DNA from: Bacteroidota bacterium
GTDB taxonomy: Bacteria > Bacteroidota > Bacteroidia > Cytophagales > Cyclobacteriaceae
DNA length: 64,000 nucleotides
Assembly (NCBI GenBank): GCA_018267275.1
Contig: JAFDYV010000011.1
Coordinates: 62,001 to 126,000 of the forward strand
Direction of reading: 5' to 3'
Below the pieces are notes generated by a model that made no database searches, was not told the origin of the DNA, and saw only the letters and a program-made list of their open reading frames with translations. Positions 51,308 to 60,853 of the stretch are shown here, piece after piece (positions within the stretch are counted from its first letter, which is position 1; each line of letters opens with the position of its first letter). The position numbers and the translations under genes are program-made.

Positions 51308-54300
51308 GTGATTGCTGACCCAACCAAACGCCTGCTCACCAATTACCTTCGAAAGCTTACTAATCTTTCTGGCAATAACCGTTCTATATTTTTGCTCCGC
51401 CTACTGGCCGATAGGCATGTAGACGTTCAATCATTGTCGCAGCTAAATGGCGAGACTGCGTTTAAAATAGTGGAGTCGATAGTCGCAGGCAAGTCAAAGG
51501 CAATTTGCCCCGTAGTGGATGCGCACATGGCGGCTGCCAATGAAGCGAGCAGCAAACTGAAAAAACTCCATCGCATTGATCGGTTTTTGTTTGAAGAGTC
51601 GGGAGCGAACGACCTTCATATCGGTTGGCCCATGGTGCACGGCAAATTCTTGGATGGCACTTGTGTGCGCTGCCCTCTACTTTTTATACCAGTCGAACTT
51701 CGCATAGAAAATGATCGGTGGATGATTGTGCCGCGCGAAGAGGGTATTGCATTCAATAAATCTTTTTTGCTTGGGTACTCTTTTTACAATCAATGGAAGG
51801 TAGACGAAGAATTGCTGGACGAAGATTTTGAAGAAGTGGATCGTGACATCACGGTGTTTCGCACTGCGGTATATCAACTATTGCAGAAGGCTAAGCTCGA
51901 TGTTCACTTCAATCCAGACAACTACCGAGACGAGCTTGTACCGTTTCAAAATTTCGGCAAAGAGGAATTTGAAAGCACATTTCAGAATGGGCAATTGAAG
52001 CTTTTTCCACAAGCCGTGGTGGGAATTTTTTCACAGTCGGGGTCACAACTGGTTCCGGATTACCAGCATTTGATAGATGAAAACAGTTTTGCCGACCTAG
52101 AGGAATTTTTTGCCAAAAAAAGCACACCGCAGAGTAACGACTTTTTAAAGTCAGTGAAAGAAGACAAAGTGTACAATATTCTTCCATTAGATGCGTGGCA
52201 GGAAAACGCATTGAAAGGAGTGAAGCTTGGCCAATCCTTGGTAGTTCAAGGCCCGCCTGGCACCGGCAAATCACAATTGATTTGCAACCTCATCAGCGAT
52301 GCCATGGCCAACGGCAAACGCGTTTTGGTGGTTTGTCAAAAACGCGCTGCGCTGGATGTAGTGTTTGCTCGAATGAAGGAGCAGAAATTGGATGAATTTC
52401 TTGCGTTGGTACACGACTTTAAGTATGATCGGAAGGAGATTTTTGACAAAATCGCCAGGCAAATTGAAAGGGTAGAAGAATACAAGGCACGCAACATTGG
52501 GTTGGACGCCATCCAGTTCGATCGTAAGTTTTTGCAAGCCAGCCATCGTATCGATCAAATCTGCGAAGAACTTGAACAATTCAGAACGACCCTGTTTGAT
52601 GAATCGGAGTGCGAAGCCAGTGTGAAGCAGTTATACTTGCAATCTAGTCCGCAAAGGCAATTTGTTTCTCTTAAGCAGGAGTATCAATTTTTCAAGTTCC
52701 GGACATTGCAAGATTTTTTGCGCAAGTTAAAGCAATACTGTTCGTTTGCAGAGCGCTTTAGCGTTGACCAATATCCTTGGAAGGCGCGAAAGTCATTTGC
52801 TAAATTGCTGCCGAGCGACTTGCCTGAAATACAGAAGTTGGTGCGCAGCGCGCCTTTGTATTTTGAAAAATTACAACATGATTTTAAAGAAGCGTTTGGT
52901 GTCACCCTGGATTGGGATCAGTATTTGGCGCTGGGAGAACAAACGGACGTGCTTCGTGAGATAATTGATTCGCTGGCTAATGTTGAATGCTACAATGCTT
53001 TTCAAAGGCTGATTAATGAGACAGACGAAGAGACGAGCGCGCTTTGGTTGGCAAACACCGAACGGGTGCTGCTCGATTGCTATCACGAGGATGGTGTTGA
53101 GCAAGTGGTGCCGGCCAGTCAGCTCGGTACGCTGCAATTAGCATTGGAAAGAAGGCGCAAAGCACGCAGAAATATTTTTAGTTTATTGTACTGGGAGCTC
53201 TTCTCTAAAGATAAATTTTTGGTAATCCGCGCTTTGGTTGGTAACGGACTCCAGAACAATAAGAAAGGTTTTCAAGCTTTAGAAAGAAAACTGGACAACC
53301 GATTGAACTTAGAGCACAACTTGTCTAAACTTCGCGCAAAGCCTTGGTTGGCGGTCCCCGAAACAATCAACAAGCTTGAGTTATCGAAATGGTTTTTGAT
53401 TACCCACCGCGCGCTAAAGTCAAAGCTTTCTTTCAATTCTGTTCGCGGCATTAAGAACTTGATATCGGTAGTAAACCTTTCGCACGACCAGTTTTTAAAA
53501 GCTATGACCCGACTGGTTGACTTGGTGCAGCCATTAGTAGCTCAACAGGCAGACTGGCATCGTTACCTAACGGTGGCGCAAATGAGGGCAGCGGCTGAGT
53601 CGGTGGAAGTGAGTCAGCACTTAGCGACAGTGTTACAACGCGACTTTGAAGCGCTGGTGCAGTTTGATTTGTTAGTGGAGTCTTTCAGCACATTGGAGAC
53701 AGTTGTTGTTGAAAAGCTATACCGCGAGAGCAACACTTGGCAGTTTGAAAAGAACGAACAATTATTCCTCAACAGCTTGTCATTGTCATGGATTGACCAC
53801 ATCGAAATGAAACATCCAGAGGTGCGGATGGTATCATCGGGCAAAATGGAAATGCTCGAACAAGAGTTACGCGAGCAGATGCACATCAAGCAGTCGCTGG
53901 CGCAAGAAATTGTGATGTTGCGCACCCGTGAAAAGGTAACGGAAGATTTGGAGTTCAATAGGTTGAATAATCGAGTTACTTACCGCGATCTATTGCATCA
54001 GGTGACCAAGAAGAGAAAAGTATGGCCTTTACGAAAGGTGTTGACGGAGTTTCAAGAGGATGTGTTTCGTGTATTGCCGTGTTGGTTGGCGTCACCCGAG
54101 TCGGTGTCTGCTGTTTTTCCGATGCAGGAGATGTTTGACTTGGTGGTATTTGACGAAGCTTCGCAATGTTTTGCCGAGCGGGGTGTTCCTGCATTGTACC
54201 GCGCACGTCAGGCCTTGGTGGCAGGCGATTCGAAACAATTGCGACCGGGAGATTTTTATTTGGCGCGATGGGAGGATGATTTGGATGCACCCGATGCTGA

Positions 54301-55285
54301 GATTGACTCACTGTTGGAATTGTCCGAACGTTATTTGCCCTCCGTTTTTTTACATGGTCATTACAGAAGCGAGTCGTTGGATTTGGTGAATTTCTCGAAC
54401 CAACATTTTTATAAGAACAAATTGCAAATGGTTCCCCACCGCCATGCTATTAACCAGCAAGAATCCGCCCTTCAGTTTGTAAAAGTGGATGGTGTATGGG
54501 ATAAAGGTGAAAACGCGATCGAAGCAGAGACAGTGGCAACTCAAGTATTGAGACATGCAAGCGAGCACCCGTCAGACTCAATGGGCGTAATAACCTTCAA
54601 TGCACCTCAGCAGTCGTTGGTGTTGGATTGCCTGGAAGAGACTTTCAAAATGGCGGGCAAGGCATTACCCGAAAACCTTTTTGTAAAGAACATCGAGAAT
54701 GTGCAGGGTGATGAGCGCGATGTTATTATTTTTTCTATCGGCTATGCACCAGACAAAAAGGGTAAGGTAAACGCACAGTTTGGTAGCCTCAATGTGGCTG
54801 GAGGTGAAAATCGTTTGAACGTAGCAATAACACGTGCACGCAAAAAGATAGTGGTGGTGAGCAGTATCTCGCCAGAGCAGCTTGAGGTATCCGGCACCAA
54901 AAACGATGGGCCTAAACTTTTGAAAAGCTACCTTGAATTTGTTCGCAACGGAAATCTGAAAAAAAGTGAATTAGGGAAAAGAGAAACACAACTTTTACAA
55001 TTGAAAACTGTTATTGCAAAACTTGGTGAAAAGTCAAATATTCAGTTGGTGGAAACAATCCCCACCCACGACCTTACAGTGGTGGAAGGCTCAACTTTTG
55101 CCAGCGCGATATTGTTGGATGACCATCAGTATTATGAGTCGCCCTCACTCAAACATTGGCATGCGCAACTGCCAGATCTATTAGAAAGCAAAGGTTGGCC
55201 GTGGACAAAGTTCTTTAGTCGCAACAGTTGGGCCGATGAAGAGCGGTTTTCACTGGATGTCGAAAAGTGGTTGAAGCGAGGTTAG
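51308..55285 (+). CDS. Large SF1 helicase-like ATPase, function unknown
   Basis: This 1325-residue protein (GTG start, 3 bp behind the HhH gene) is a superfamily I helicase/nuclease-like ATPase of the UPF1/Dna2 type. Walker A QGPPGTGKSQLI is near residue 313, motif II VVFDEASQCFAER near 946 and motif III VAGDSKQLRPGDF. Motif V/VI lies in NVQGDERDVIIFSIG and RLNVAITRARKKIVVVSSI near 1170. A long helical region separates motifs I and II. The ~300-residue N-terminal domain and the short C-terminal part, which resembles the DUF559-less tail, are unrecognised. It may act in DNA repair or defence; no partner nuclease is adjacent. Confidence 0.85.
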   Translation: MIADPTKRLLTNYLRKLTNLSGNNRSIFLLRLLADRHVDVQSLSQLNGETAFKIVESIVAGKSKAICPVVDAHMAAANEASSKLKKLHRIDRFLFEESGANDLHIGWPMVHGKFLDGTCVRCPLLFIPVELRIENDRWMIVPREEGIAFNKSFLLGYSFYNQWKVDEELLDEDFEEVDRDITVFRTAVYQLLQKAKLDVHFNPDNYRDELVPFQNFGKEEFESTFQNGQLKLFPQAVVGIFSQSGSQLVPDYQHLIDENSFADLEEFFAKKSTPQSNDFLKSVKEDKVYNILPLDAWQENALKGVKLGQSLVVQGPPGTGKSQLICNLISDAMANGKRVLVVCQKRAALDVVFARMKEQKLDEFLALVHDFKYDRKEIFDKIARQIERVEEYKARNIGLDAIQFDRKFLQASHRIDQICEELEQFRTTLFDESECEASVKQLYLQSSPQRQFVSLKQEYQFFKFRTLQDFLRKLKQYCSFAERFSVDQYPWKARKSFAKLLPSDLPEIQKLVRSAPLYFEKLQHDFKEAFGVTLDWDQYLALGEQTDVLREIIDSLANVECYNAFQRLINETDEETSALWLANTERVLLDCYHEDGVEQVVPASQLGTLQLALERRRKARRNIFSLLYWELFSKDKFLVIRALVGNGLQNNKKGFQALERKLDNRLNLEHNLSKLRAKPWLAVPETINKLELSKWFLITHRALKSKLSFNSVRGIKNLISVVNLSHDQFLKAMTRLVDLVQPLVAQQADWHRYLTVAQMRAAAESVEVSQHLATVLQRDFEALVQFDLLVESFSTLETVVVEKLYRESNTWQFEKNEQLFLNSLSLSWIDHIEMKHPEVRMVSSGKMEMLEQELREQMHIKQSLAQEIVMLRTREKVTEDLEFNRLNNRVTYRDLLHQVTKKRKVWPLRKVLTEFQEDVFRVLPCWLASPESVSAVFPMQEMFDLVVFDEASQCFAERGVPALYRARQALVAGDSKQLRPGDFYLARWEDDLDAPDAEIDSLLELSERYLPSVFLHGHYRSESLDLVNFSNQHFYKNKLQMVPHRHAINQQESALQFVKVDGVWDKGENAIEAETVATQVLRHASEHPSDSMGVITFNAPQQSLVLDCLEETFKMAGKALPENLFVKNIENVQGDERDVIIFSIGYAPDKKGKVNAQFGSLNVAGGENRLNVAITRARKKIVVVSSISPEQLEVSGTKNDGPKLLKSYLEFVRNGNLKKSELGKRETQLLQLKTVIAKLGEKSNIQLVETIPTHDLTVVEGSTFASAILLDDHQYYESPSLKHWHAQLPDLLESKGWPWTKFFSRNSWADEERFSLDVEKWLKRG

Positions 55286-55286
55286 A

Positions 55287-55856
55287 TCAAAAATTCAGCA
55301 GGTGTTCATACACCCTGTGCATGGGTAACCCCATCACTGTAAAATAAGAGCCGTTAATTTTTTCAATGCCCACCATGCCAAGCCAGTCTTGTGCTCCATA
55401 TGCGCCCGCCTTATCAAATGGTTTACAAGTATCGATGTAGTACTCGATTTCAGCACGTGTCAACTTCTTAAAGGTAACTTCGGTGCGGTCGTCAAAACAA
55501 TCTATTTTTTCTTTGGCGAGCAAACAAACACCTGTAATTACCAAATGGGTTTGGCCACTCAGTGCCTCAATCATGCTAATGGCCTCAGCCCGGTCTGCAG
55601 GCTTGTTTAGTACCCTGTTGCCCAAAATCACAACGGTATCTGACGCCACGATAATTTCATTGGTGATATGGTGTTGTAATGCGCGCGCTTTTTTTTCAGC
55701 CAAGTAAGTGGGGATGTTGACCACCGGCATATCGGGTGGGAATGCTTCGTCTACGTTGGGAGACTGAACGACAAACTGGAAGCCAGCCTCTTTCATCAAG
55801 AATTGCCTGCGTGGCGAACTGGACGCAAGAATAAGGGGGCGAAGATTCGGAATCAC
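55287..55856 (-). CDS. maf: Maf family nucleotide pyrophosphatase
   Basis: This 189-residue protein has ILASSSPRRQFLMKEAGF, IVASDTVVILGNRVLNKP and DKAGAYGAQDWLGMVGIEKI, the Maf signatures. Maf proteins hydrolyse dTTP, UTP or modified nucleotides and affect septation. The start is GTG at 55856, overlapping the stop of the DUF5615 gene by 1 bp. It is convergent with the helicase gene. Confidence 0.94.
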   Translation of the reverse strand: MIPNLRPLILASSSPRRQFLMKEAGFQFVVQSPNVDEAFPPDMPVVNIPTYLAEKKARALQHHITNEIIVASDTVVILGNRVLNKPADRAEAISMIEALSGQTHLVITGVCLLAKEKIDCFDDRTEVTFKKLTRAEIEYYIDTCKPFDKAGAYGAQDWLGMVGIEKINGSYFTVMGLPMHRVYEHLLNF

Positions 55857-56209
55857 TAGTAGAGTATTTTTACATTAAGTCGGGTAAGTTCAACCATCCC
55901 GCCATGCTCCAAGGCCAAAATAATAGAGTCGAAATGTGTTTCAAAAATACTGATAAGCTCGCTTAGTTTTGCATTACCTGTGCGTACAATCACTAATTTG
56001 TACGGTTCGTTTCGCAATAGAAACGAATCAAAAAAATCAGAGTCTTTTGTAATAACAACTCGCTTCTCATGCATCGATAGAATTCGAATTTCGTCATCAG
56101 AAGTTAGATTCTTTTTTGGCAGCTGCGTGGTGTGAATAGAGTTGTGGCCTCTGCTATTCAACAAGTCGCTGATGTCAATTGGCAGTTGAGCATCAACGAT
56201 GAAATCCAT
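55856..56209 (-). CDS. DUF5615 PIN-like toxin-type protein
   Basis: The 117-residue protein has the DUF5615 pattern: IVDAQLPIDISDLLNSRGH, VVITKDSDFFDSFLLR and LVIVRTGNAKLSEL, with acidic residues in PIN positions. These proteins are predicted RNase-like toxins in pairs with DUF433 proteins, which lies directly upstream here (gap 3 bp). Downstream it overlaps maf by 1 bp, so the pair is embedded in a housekeeping operon. Confidence 0.88.
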   Translation of the reverse strand: MDFIVDAQLPIDISDLLNSRGHNSIHTTQLPKKNLTSDDEIRILSMHEKRVVITKDSDFFDSFLLRNEPYKLVIVRTGNAKLSELISIFETHFDSIILALEHGGMVELTRLNVKILY

Positions 56210-56212
56210 TTT

Positions 56213-56449
56213 CTAGGCGGCTTGAGGGGTAGTTCCCTTCATTTTCATTACCACATTTGCGTATGCGATACAGGCTAAAACGTCTTCTTCTGTAATGTCG
56301 GGAAAGGCTCTGGTAATGTTTGCTACAGAATCGCCACCTGCCAGATATTCTAAAATACTTTCAACCATATGCCGGGTATTTCGAATGGTGGGTTTGCCAT
56401 GGCATACCGATGGGTTAATGGTGATTCTTGATAGAAGATTCGTGTTCAT
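56213..56449 (-). CDS. DUF433 antitoxin-like protein
   Basis: The 78-residue protein is a DUF433 member: LLSRITINPSVCHGKPTIRN, ILEYLAGGDSVANITRAFPD, ITEEDVLACIAYA, a winged-helix-like DNA-binding fold. It is the usual partner of DUF5615, which follows 3 bp later. The ATG at 56449 matches the family length; an upstream in-frame ATG at 56506 overlaps the DUF1015 stop by 1 bp and could be used in a coupled start. Confidence 0.85.
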   Translation of the reverse strand: MNTNLLSRITINPSVCHGKPTIRNTRHMVESILEYLAGGDSVANITRAFPDITEEDVLACIAYANVVMKMKGTTPQAA

Positions 56450-56505
56450 GGTACTAAAATAAGTTTTTTGCTTGATTAGTTCAAAGCCACTGGATTTTTG
56501 AATCA

Positions 56506-57783
56506 TTAAAACTCCTCTTCTGCGATGGAGCTAAACAAAAATCCGCCAATCACCTTGGGATAAAAGTAAGTTGACTTTTGTGGCATGGTGTAGCCGCTGG
56601 CGCAAACCTTTTTTACTTCTTCAATACTTACCTCTTGGGTGATGATGGCCATTTGGGCTTCACCCTTAATTGTTTTTGCTAGACAGTCAGAAAAACTGCG
56701 ATCAAACCCAATATGCTCTGACCCTCGCTGGTCTTTGCCCGGAATACCCAAAATCTTTTCGATGATGAAATAATGCAATACGGTCAGGTCAAGCGCTTTG
56801 ATCTCATCTGGAAAGTGCCATTTCAATTTCTGAAATGACTCAGGCTTGAGTTTGATCTTGTAGGCTGCGTCTTTGAACAAGATGCCGAAAGCCCATTTTT
56901 TTCCAATGATGATTTCGTTTACCGTGTCTGCGTCCTCCAACAGTTTTACGTCAAAATCATCTTGCAACTTGGCGACCACTTCTTCTTGATGAAATTTTGG
57001 CAAACCTAAAATCAATCGGTGGGTGGGCAATATTCGAAGGTCATCGTTTTCAGTATTGGTCAGGTACATTAAATGAAAATTATAGCCCTCGTTGCCTGAG
57101 TGGTTTAAATTCTCTGCTTGACATTTGTGTTTGTACGCAAGCGAACTTTCATAACGGTGGTGGCCGTCTGCTATAATGATTTTTCGGTCATTCAATACTT
57201 GTACAAACTTTTCAATTACTCTGGCATCATGTATCACAGCCAGCACATCGCGCACACCTTGGTAGTCCTCCGTTTCGTAAATAGGCGAAAGCATCGCTTC
57301 GTCCATGTACTTTTCGAGTTGAAACAATTCATCGGTATACAGTCCGTGTGTGGGGCTGGCATGTAACTGTGTTTTTGCCAACAGATCTATCCGATCATTT
57401 ACCGCCTTGGGGATGGTGTTCTCATGACGCAGGATTACATTCTCCTCAAAGTCATACGCACGGATGTGGCAAACAAACCCCTTGCGACAGTATTCTTTTG
57501 TGCTGCCGGCAAGTTTAAAGTGTTGATAATAAACATAGATGCCAGGGATTGCATCTTGCACGATTATGTTTCTTTTTTTCCAATCAGCTAATGTCTGCAA
57601 CGCAGTATCGGCTGGCCTTGCTCCCTGCGGCACCGACAAGTGGATAGAGTTGTGAGGATTTTGATAGAGTGCCTTGCGCTGTTTATCCGAAACGACATCA
57701 AACAACGGAGAGGTCAGTTCATCAATCTTTCCAACCACCGCAGCATTATATCGCCACGCGCGAATGGGTCTAATTTCAGCCAT
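56506..57783 (-). CDS. DUF1015 domain protein
   Basis: This 425-residue protein is a full-length DUF1015 member, with IRPIRAWRYNAAV at the N-terminus, IADGHHRYESSLAYK, LPTHRLILGLPKF and the C-terminal MPQKSTYFYPKVIGGFLF. Its biochemical role is uncertain; the family is often found next to amino acid or serine metabolism genes. It sits between accC (3 bp gap) and the DUF433/DUF5615 pair on one strand. Confidence 0.92.
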   Translation of the reverse strand: MAEIRPIRAWRYNAAVVGKIDELTSPLFDVVSDKQRKALYQNPHNSIHLSVPQGARPADTALQTLADWKKRNIIVQDAIPGIYVYYQHFKLAGSTKEYCRKGFVCHIRAYDFEENVILRHENTIPKAVNDRIDLLAKTQLHASPTHGLYTDELFQLEKYMDEAMLSPIYETEDYQGVRDVLAVIHDARVIEKFVQVLNDRKIIIADGHHRYESSLAYKHKCQAENLNHSGNEGYNFHLMYLTNTENDDLRILPTHRLILGLPKFHQEEVVAKLQDDFDVKLLEDADTVNEIIIGKKWAFGILFKDAAYKIKLKPESFQKLKWHFPDEIKALDLTVLHYFIIEKILGIPGKDQRGSEHIGFDRSFSDCLAKTIKGEAQMAIITQEVSIEEVKKVCASGYTMPQKSTYFYPKVIGGFLFSSIAEEEF

Positions 57784-57786
57784 ACA

Positions 57787-59280
57787 TCAAACCCTATTTT
57801 TGCGCCACTTACTTACGGCTGCTGTTGGCAAAATGGCGCTCGCGGGCTGAGGCTTTGATTCTTGCTGCACTAACAGTGCCAGTGCCGCTGCCAGTTGCTC
57901 TTCCGGCCCTTCAGTCCGCTCTTTTAGCATCTCAGGTTTAAAATAGTTTTCAATAAATCTGGTATTAAAATTCCCTTCACGGAAAGCGTGATGTTGCATC
58001 ACAAATTTCCCAAAACCCAAGGTTGTTTCGACACCACTGATTTGGTAGTCTTCAATCGCCCGAATCATTTTGTCCATCGCCAGCTCACGTGTTTGTGCGT
58101 GCACCACCAACTTTGCCAACAACGGATCGTATTGCACGGGTATCTTCATGCCTTCCTCAAAGCCATCGTCTACGCGCACGCCATGCCCTTGCGGGCGCCT
58201 GTAGGTGTGCAACGTGCCAATGTCTGGTAAGAAGTTGTTGCTTGGATCTTCAGCACAAACGCGCAACTCAATCGCGTGCCCGTGAATGTGCAAATCCTCT
58301 TGTTGAAAGGGCAACTTTTCACCTTCTGCAATTTTGATTTGAAGCTTCACCAAGTCGAGGCCGGTGATGAGTTCAGTTACGGGGTGCTCCACTTGCAGGC
58401 GCGTATTCATTTCCAAAAAATAAAAACTGCCATCTTCATCGTAAATAAACTCGATAGTGCCTGCATTGTAATAATTGGCAGCCTTGGCAGCATTTACAGC
58501 GGCTTCGCCCATTTTTTTCCTCAACTCTGGAGTAAGCACTGCCGATGGTGCCTCTTCCACCACCTTCTGGTGCCTGCGCTGAATTGAACATTCGCGCTCA
58601 AATAAATGCACCACGTTGCCATGCTTGTCGCCAAAAATCTGAAATTCAATGTGCCGCGGTTTCAATACATATTTTTCAATAAAAACCGAGCCGTCACCAA
58701 ATGCAGCCATGGCTTCGCTAATGGCGCGCTCCATTTGATTTTCAAATTCGTTTTCATTTTCCACCACGCGCATCCCTTTTCCGCCCCCTCCAGCACTTGC
58801 CTTAATGAGCACAGGGTACCCAATTTTCTTCGCGATGCTTTTGGCTTCGCCAATGTCATTTATGGGAGTGCTTGTGCCAGGTACCAGAGGCACTTTAAAT
58901 TTAGCGACCGCTTCTTTGGCCGCGAGCTTGCTGCCCATTAATCGCATAGAATCTGCCGAAGGCCCAATAAAAATCAAACCTTCCTTTTCCACCAGTTCGG
59001 CAAAATCTTCGTTCTCTGATAAAAATCCATAACCCGGATGGATGGCATCTGCGCCAGATTTCTTCGCTACGTCAATAATTTTCTCCATCCGTAAGTAAGA
59101 TTCTGATGAGGGCGGAGGGCCAATGCAATATGCCTCATCTGCAAAACGCACGTGCATCGCATTGCGGTCAACTTCGCTGAAAACCGCCACGGTGGCTATT
59201 CCCATTTCTTTGGCGCTCCGCATCACCCGAAGGGCAATTTCACCCCGGTTAGCAACAACAAGTTTTTTGATTTTGGTCAT
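57787..59280 (-). CDS. accC: Acetyl-CoA carboxylase biotin carboxylase subunit
   Basis: The 497-residue protein has the N-terminal KKLVVANRGEIALRVMRSAK, ATP-grasp IKASAGGGGKGMRVV, EMNTRLQVEHPVTE and HAIELRVCAEDP. It carboxylates biotin on AccB, the first step of fatty acid synthesis. About 45 extra C-terminal residues (KPQPASAILPTAAVSKW) are low-complexity. I chose ATG 59280, because the longer start at 59307 would lie upstream within the promoter motif at 59305-59312. The biotin ligase BirA is encoded at 49485. Confidence 0.95.
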   Translation of the reverse strand: MTKIKKLVVANRGEIALRVMRSAKEMGIATVAVFSEVDRNAMHVRFADEAYCIGPPPSSESYLRMEKIIDVAKKSGADAIHPGYGFLSENEDFAELVEKEGLIFIGPSADSMRLMGSKLAAKEAVAKFKVPLVPGTSTPINDIGEAKSIAKKIGYPVLIKASAGGGGKGMRVVENENEFENQMERAISEAMAAFGDGSVFIEKYVLKPRHIEFQIFGDKHGNVVHLFERECSIQRRHQKVVEEAPSAVLTPELRKKMGEAAVNAAKAANYYNAGTIEFIYDEDGSFYFLEMNTRLQVEHPVTELITGLDLVKLQIKIAEGEKLPFQQEDLHIHGHAIELRVCAEDPSNNFLPDIGTLHTYRRPQGHGVRVDDGFEEGMKIPVQYDPLLAKLVVHAQTRELAMDKMIRAIEDYQISGVETTLGFGKFVMQHHAFREGNFNTRFIENYFKPEMLKERTEGPEEQLAAALALLVQQESKPQPASAILPTAAVSKWRKNRV

Positions 59281-59304
59281 TGAAAAGATTTGATTCTTTG
59301 ACAT

Positions 59305-59312
59305 CAAATTTA
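59305..59312 (-). promoter_or_regulatory. Candidate -7 promoter element of accC
   Basis: TAAATTTG on the minus strand is an exact TAnnTTTG, 24 bp before the accC ATG at 59280, which supports the shorter start. It shares the 116-bp gap with the divergent oxoamine synthase gene. Confidence 0.6.
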
Positions 59313-59359
59313 CAGCTATTCTGCATTCTTTGTGGCGCTGCTTATTCCGTACAATTTCC

Positions 59360-59367
59360 TATTTTTG
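59360..59367 (+). promoter_or_regulatory. Candidate -7 promoter element of the oxoamine synthase gene
   Basis: TATTTTTG matches TAnnTTTG, 29 bp before the ATG at 59397. No convincing -33 element at the usual spacing is visible. Confidence 0.45.
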
Positions 59368-59396
59368 CGGCCAATTATTAAACCGATTATTGCAAC

Positions 59397-60647
59397 ATGA
59401 CCGATTTATTTGAAAAACTCCGCATGGAAGAAGGGCCGTTGGCTAAATATTCACACTTGCCTGATGATTATTTCTTTTTTCCCAAGTTGGAAGGTGAGAT
59501 TGGCCCACGGATGACCTTCAATGGAAAGAAAGTATTGAATTGGAGTTTGAATAACTATCTCGGGTTGGCTAACCATCCTGAAGTGCGCCAGGCAGATGCC
59601 GATGCGACAGCTAAATACGGCTTAGCTTACCCGATGGGTGCTCGTATGATGTCCGGCAATTCGGTGCATCACCTTGAGTTTGAAAGGCAGTTGGCAGAAT
59701 TTGTGCAGAAGGAAGATGCCATGTTGCTCAACTACGGCTATCAAGGCGTAGTATCAGTGATTGATGCGTTGGTAGATAGGAAGGACGTTATCGTGTACGA
59801 CTCCGAGTCGCATGCGTGTATCATTGACGGTGTGCGCCTGCACATGGGCAAGCGTTTTGTGTACCCACACAACAACATCGAAAATCTGGAAAAGCAATTG
59901 CAGCGCGCCACTAAACTAGCCAACGAAACGGGTGGTGGTATTTTGGTGATTACCGAAGGCGTGTTTGGCATGAGCGGCAACATGGGCGATTTGAAGAGCA
60001 TTGTAGAGCTGAAGAAGAAATACAACTTCCGGTTGTTTGTTGACGATGCCCACGGCTTTGGCACAATGGGAGCGACAGGCGCTGGCGTTGGTGAAGAGCA
60101 AGGCGTGCAAGACCAAATCGATTTGTATTTCTCCACTTTCGCGAAATCAATGGCAAGCATTGGTGCGTTTGTGGCAGGTGACAAAAAGGTGTTAAAGTTC
60201 TTGCGTTATTCCGTGCGCTCTCAAATTTACGCGAAAAGCTTACCCATGCCTTTGGTATTGGGCGGCATGAAGCGCTTGGAGTTGGTGAAAAAACATCCGG
60301 AGTACCGCGAGAACTTGAAAAAAATAATGGCGGCCATGAAAACTGGTTTACAAGAGCGCGGCTTTGCCATCAATAAAACACAGACACCACCAACACCTGT
60401 ATTGTTTAAAGGTGGGGTAGGTGAGGCCGCCAATATGAGCATGGACTTGCGCGAAAATTATGGCATCTTCTGTTCGGTGGTGATCTACCCGGTGGTGCCG
60501 AAGGATGTGATTATGTTCCGCATCATTCCTACAGCCGTACACACCATGGCCGATGTGCAAGAGACGCTAACCGCATTTTCAGCGCTCAAGACCAAGTTGG
60601 ATGATGGATTCTACCGGAAAGAAGAATTGGTTGCAGTAACCAAATAA
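59397..60647 (+). CDS. Alpha-oxoamine synthase (KBL / serine palmitoyltransferase-like)
   Basis: This 416-residue fold-type I PLP enzyme has NYLGLANHPEV, SESHACIIDG (His139 stacks on PLP), VDDAHGFG (Asp217 and His219) and the Schiff-base Lys250 in STFAKSMASIGAF. The family condenses an amino acid with an acyl-CoA and includes 2-amino-3-ketobutyrate ligase, serine palmitoyltransferase and 7-keto-8-aminopelargonate synthase. In Bacteroidota such a gene often makes sphingolipid or sulfonolipid bases. The substrates cannot be told by eye. Divergent from accC. Confidence 0.88.
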   Translation: MTDLFEKLRMEEGPLAKYSHLPDDYFFFPKLEGEIGPRMTFNGKKVLNWSLNNYLGLANHPEVRQADADATAKYGLAYPMGARMMSGNSVHHLEFERQLAEFVQKEDAMLLNYGYQGVVSVIDALVDRKDVIVYDSESHACIIDGVRLHMGKRFVYPHNNIENLEKQLQRATKLANETGGGILVITEGVFGMSGNMGDLKSIVELKKKYNFRLFVDDAHGFGTMGATGAGVGEEQGVQDQIDLYFSTFAKSMASIGAFVAGDKKVLKFLRYSVRSQIYAKSLPMPLVLGGMKRLELVKKHPEYRENLKKIMAAMKTGLQERGFAINKTQTPPTPVLFKGGVGEAANMSMDLRENYGIFCSVVIYPVVPKDVIMFRIIPTAVHTMADVQETLTAFSALKTKLDDGFYRKEELVAVTK

Positions 60648-60706
60648 GATCAAAGGGCGCATTTCAGCTAATAATCCTTGAAATAGCGGTTTTATCACAT
60701 TTAAAG

Positions 60707-60732
60707 ATGGCCCTCAAAGGGCCATTTTTTTT
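60707..60732 (+). terminator. Terminator after the oxoamine synthase gene
   Basis: ATGGCCCT pairs with AGGGCCAT across a CAA loop and is followed by T8. An ATG inside this stem opens a 109-codon frame in front of the histone-like gene; the hairpin shows it is not the real start. Confidence 0.9.
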
Positions 60733-60853
60733 GATTTTCGATGGCTTGGATTTCCAACAATTTCAAAAAAACGCTGATTTTGATTGTTTTTCAACGTTTT
60801 TGATTAATTTAGCCAAGGATTTGGAAATTCTAAACAACCAAAACATACCAAAA

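Noticed and set aside
60707..60853. Upstream start of the histone H1-like gene
   Set aside because: The ATG at 60707 is inside a terminator hairpin; the conserved protein starts at 60854.
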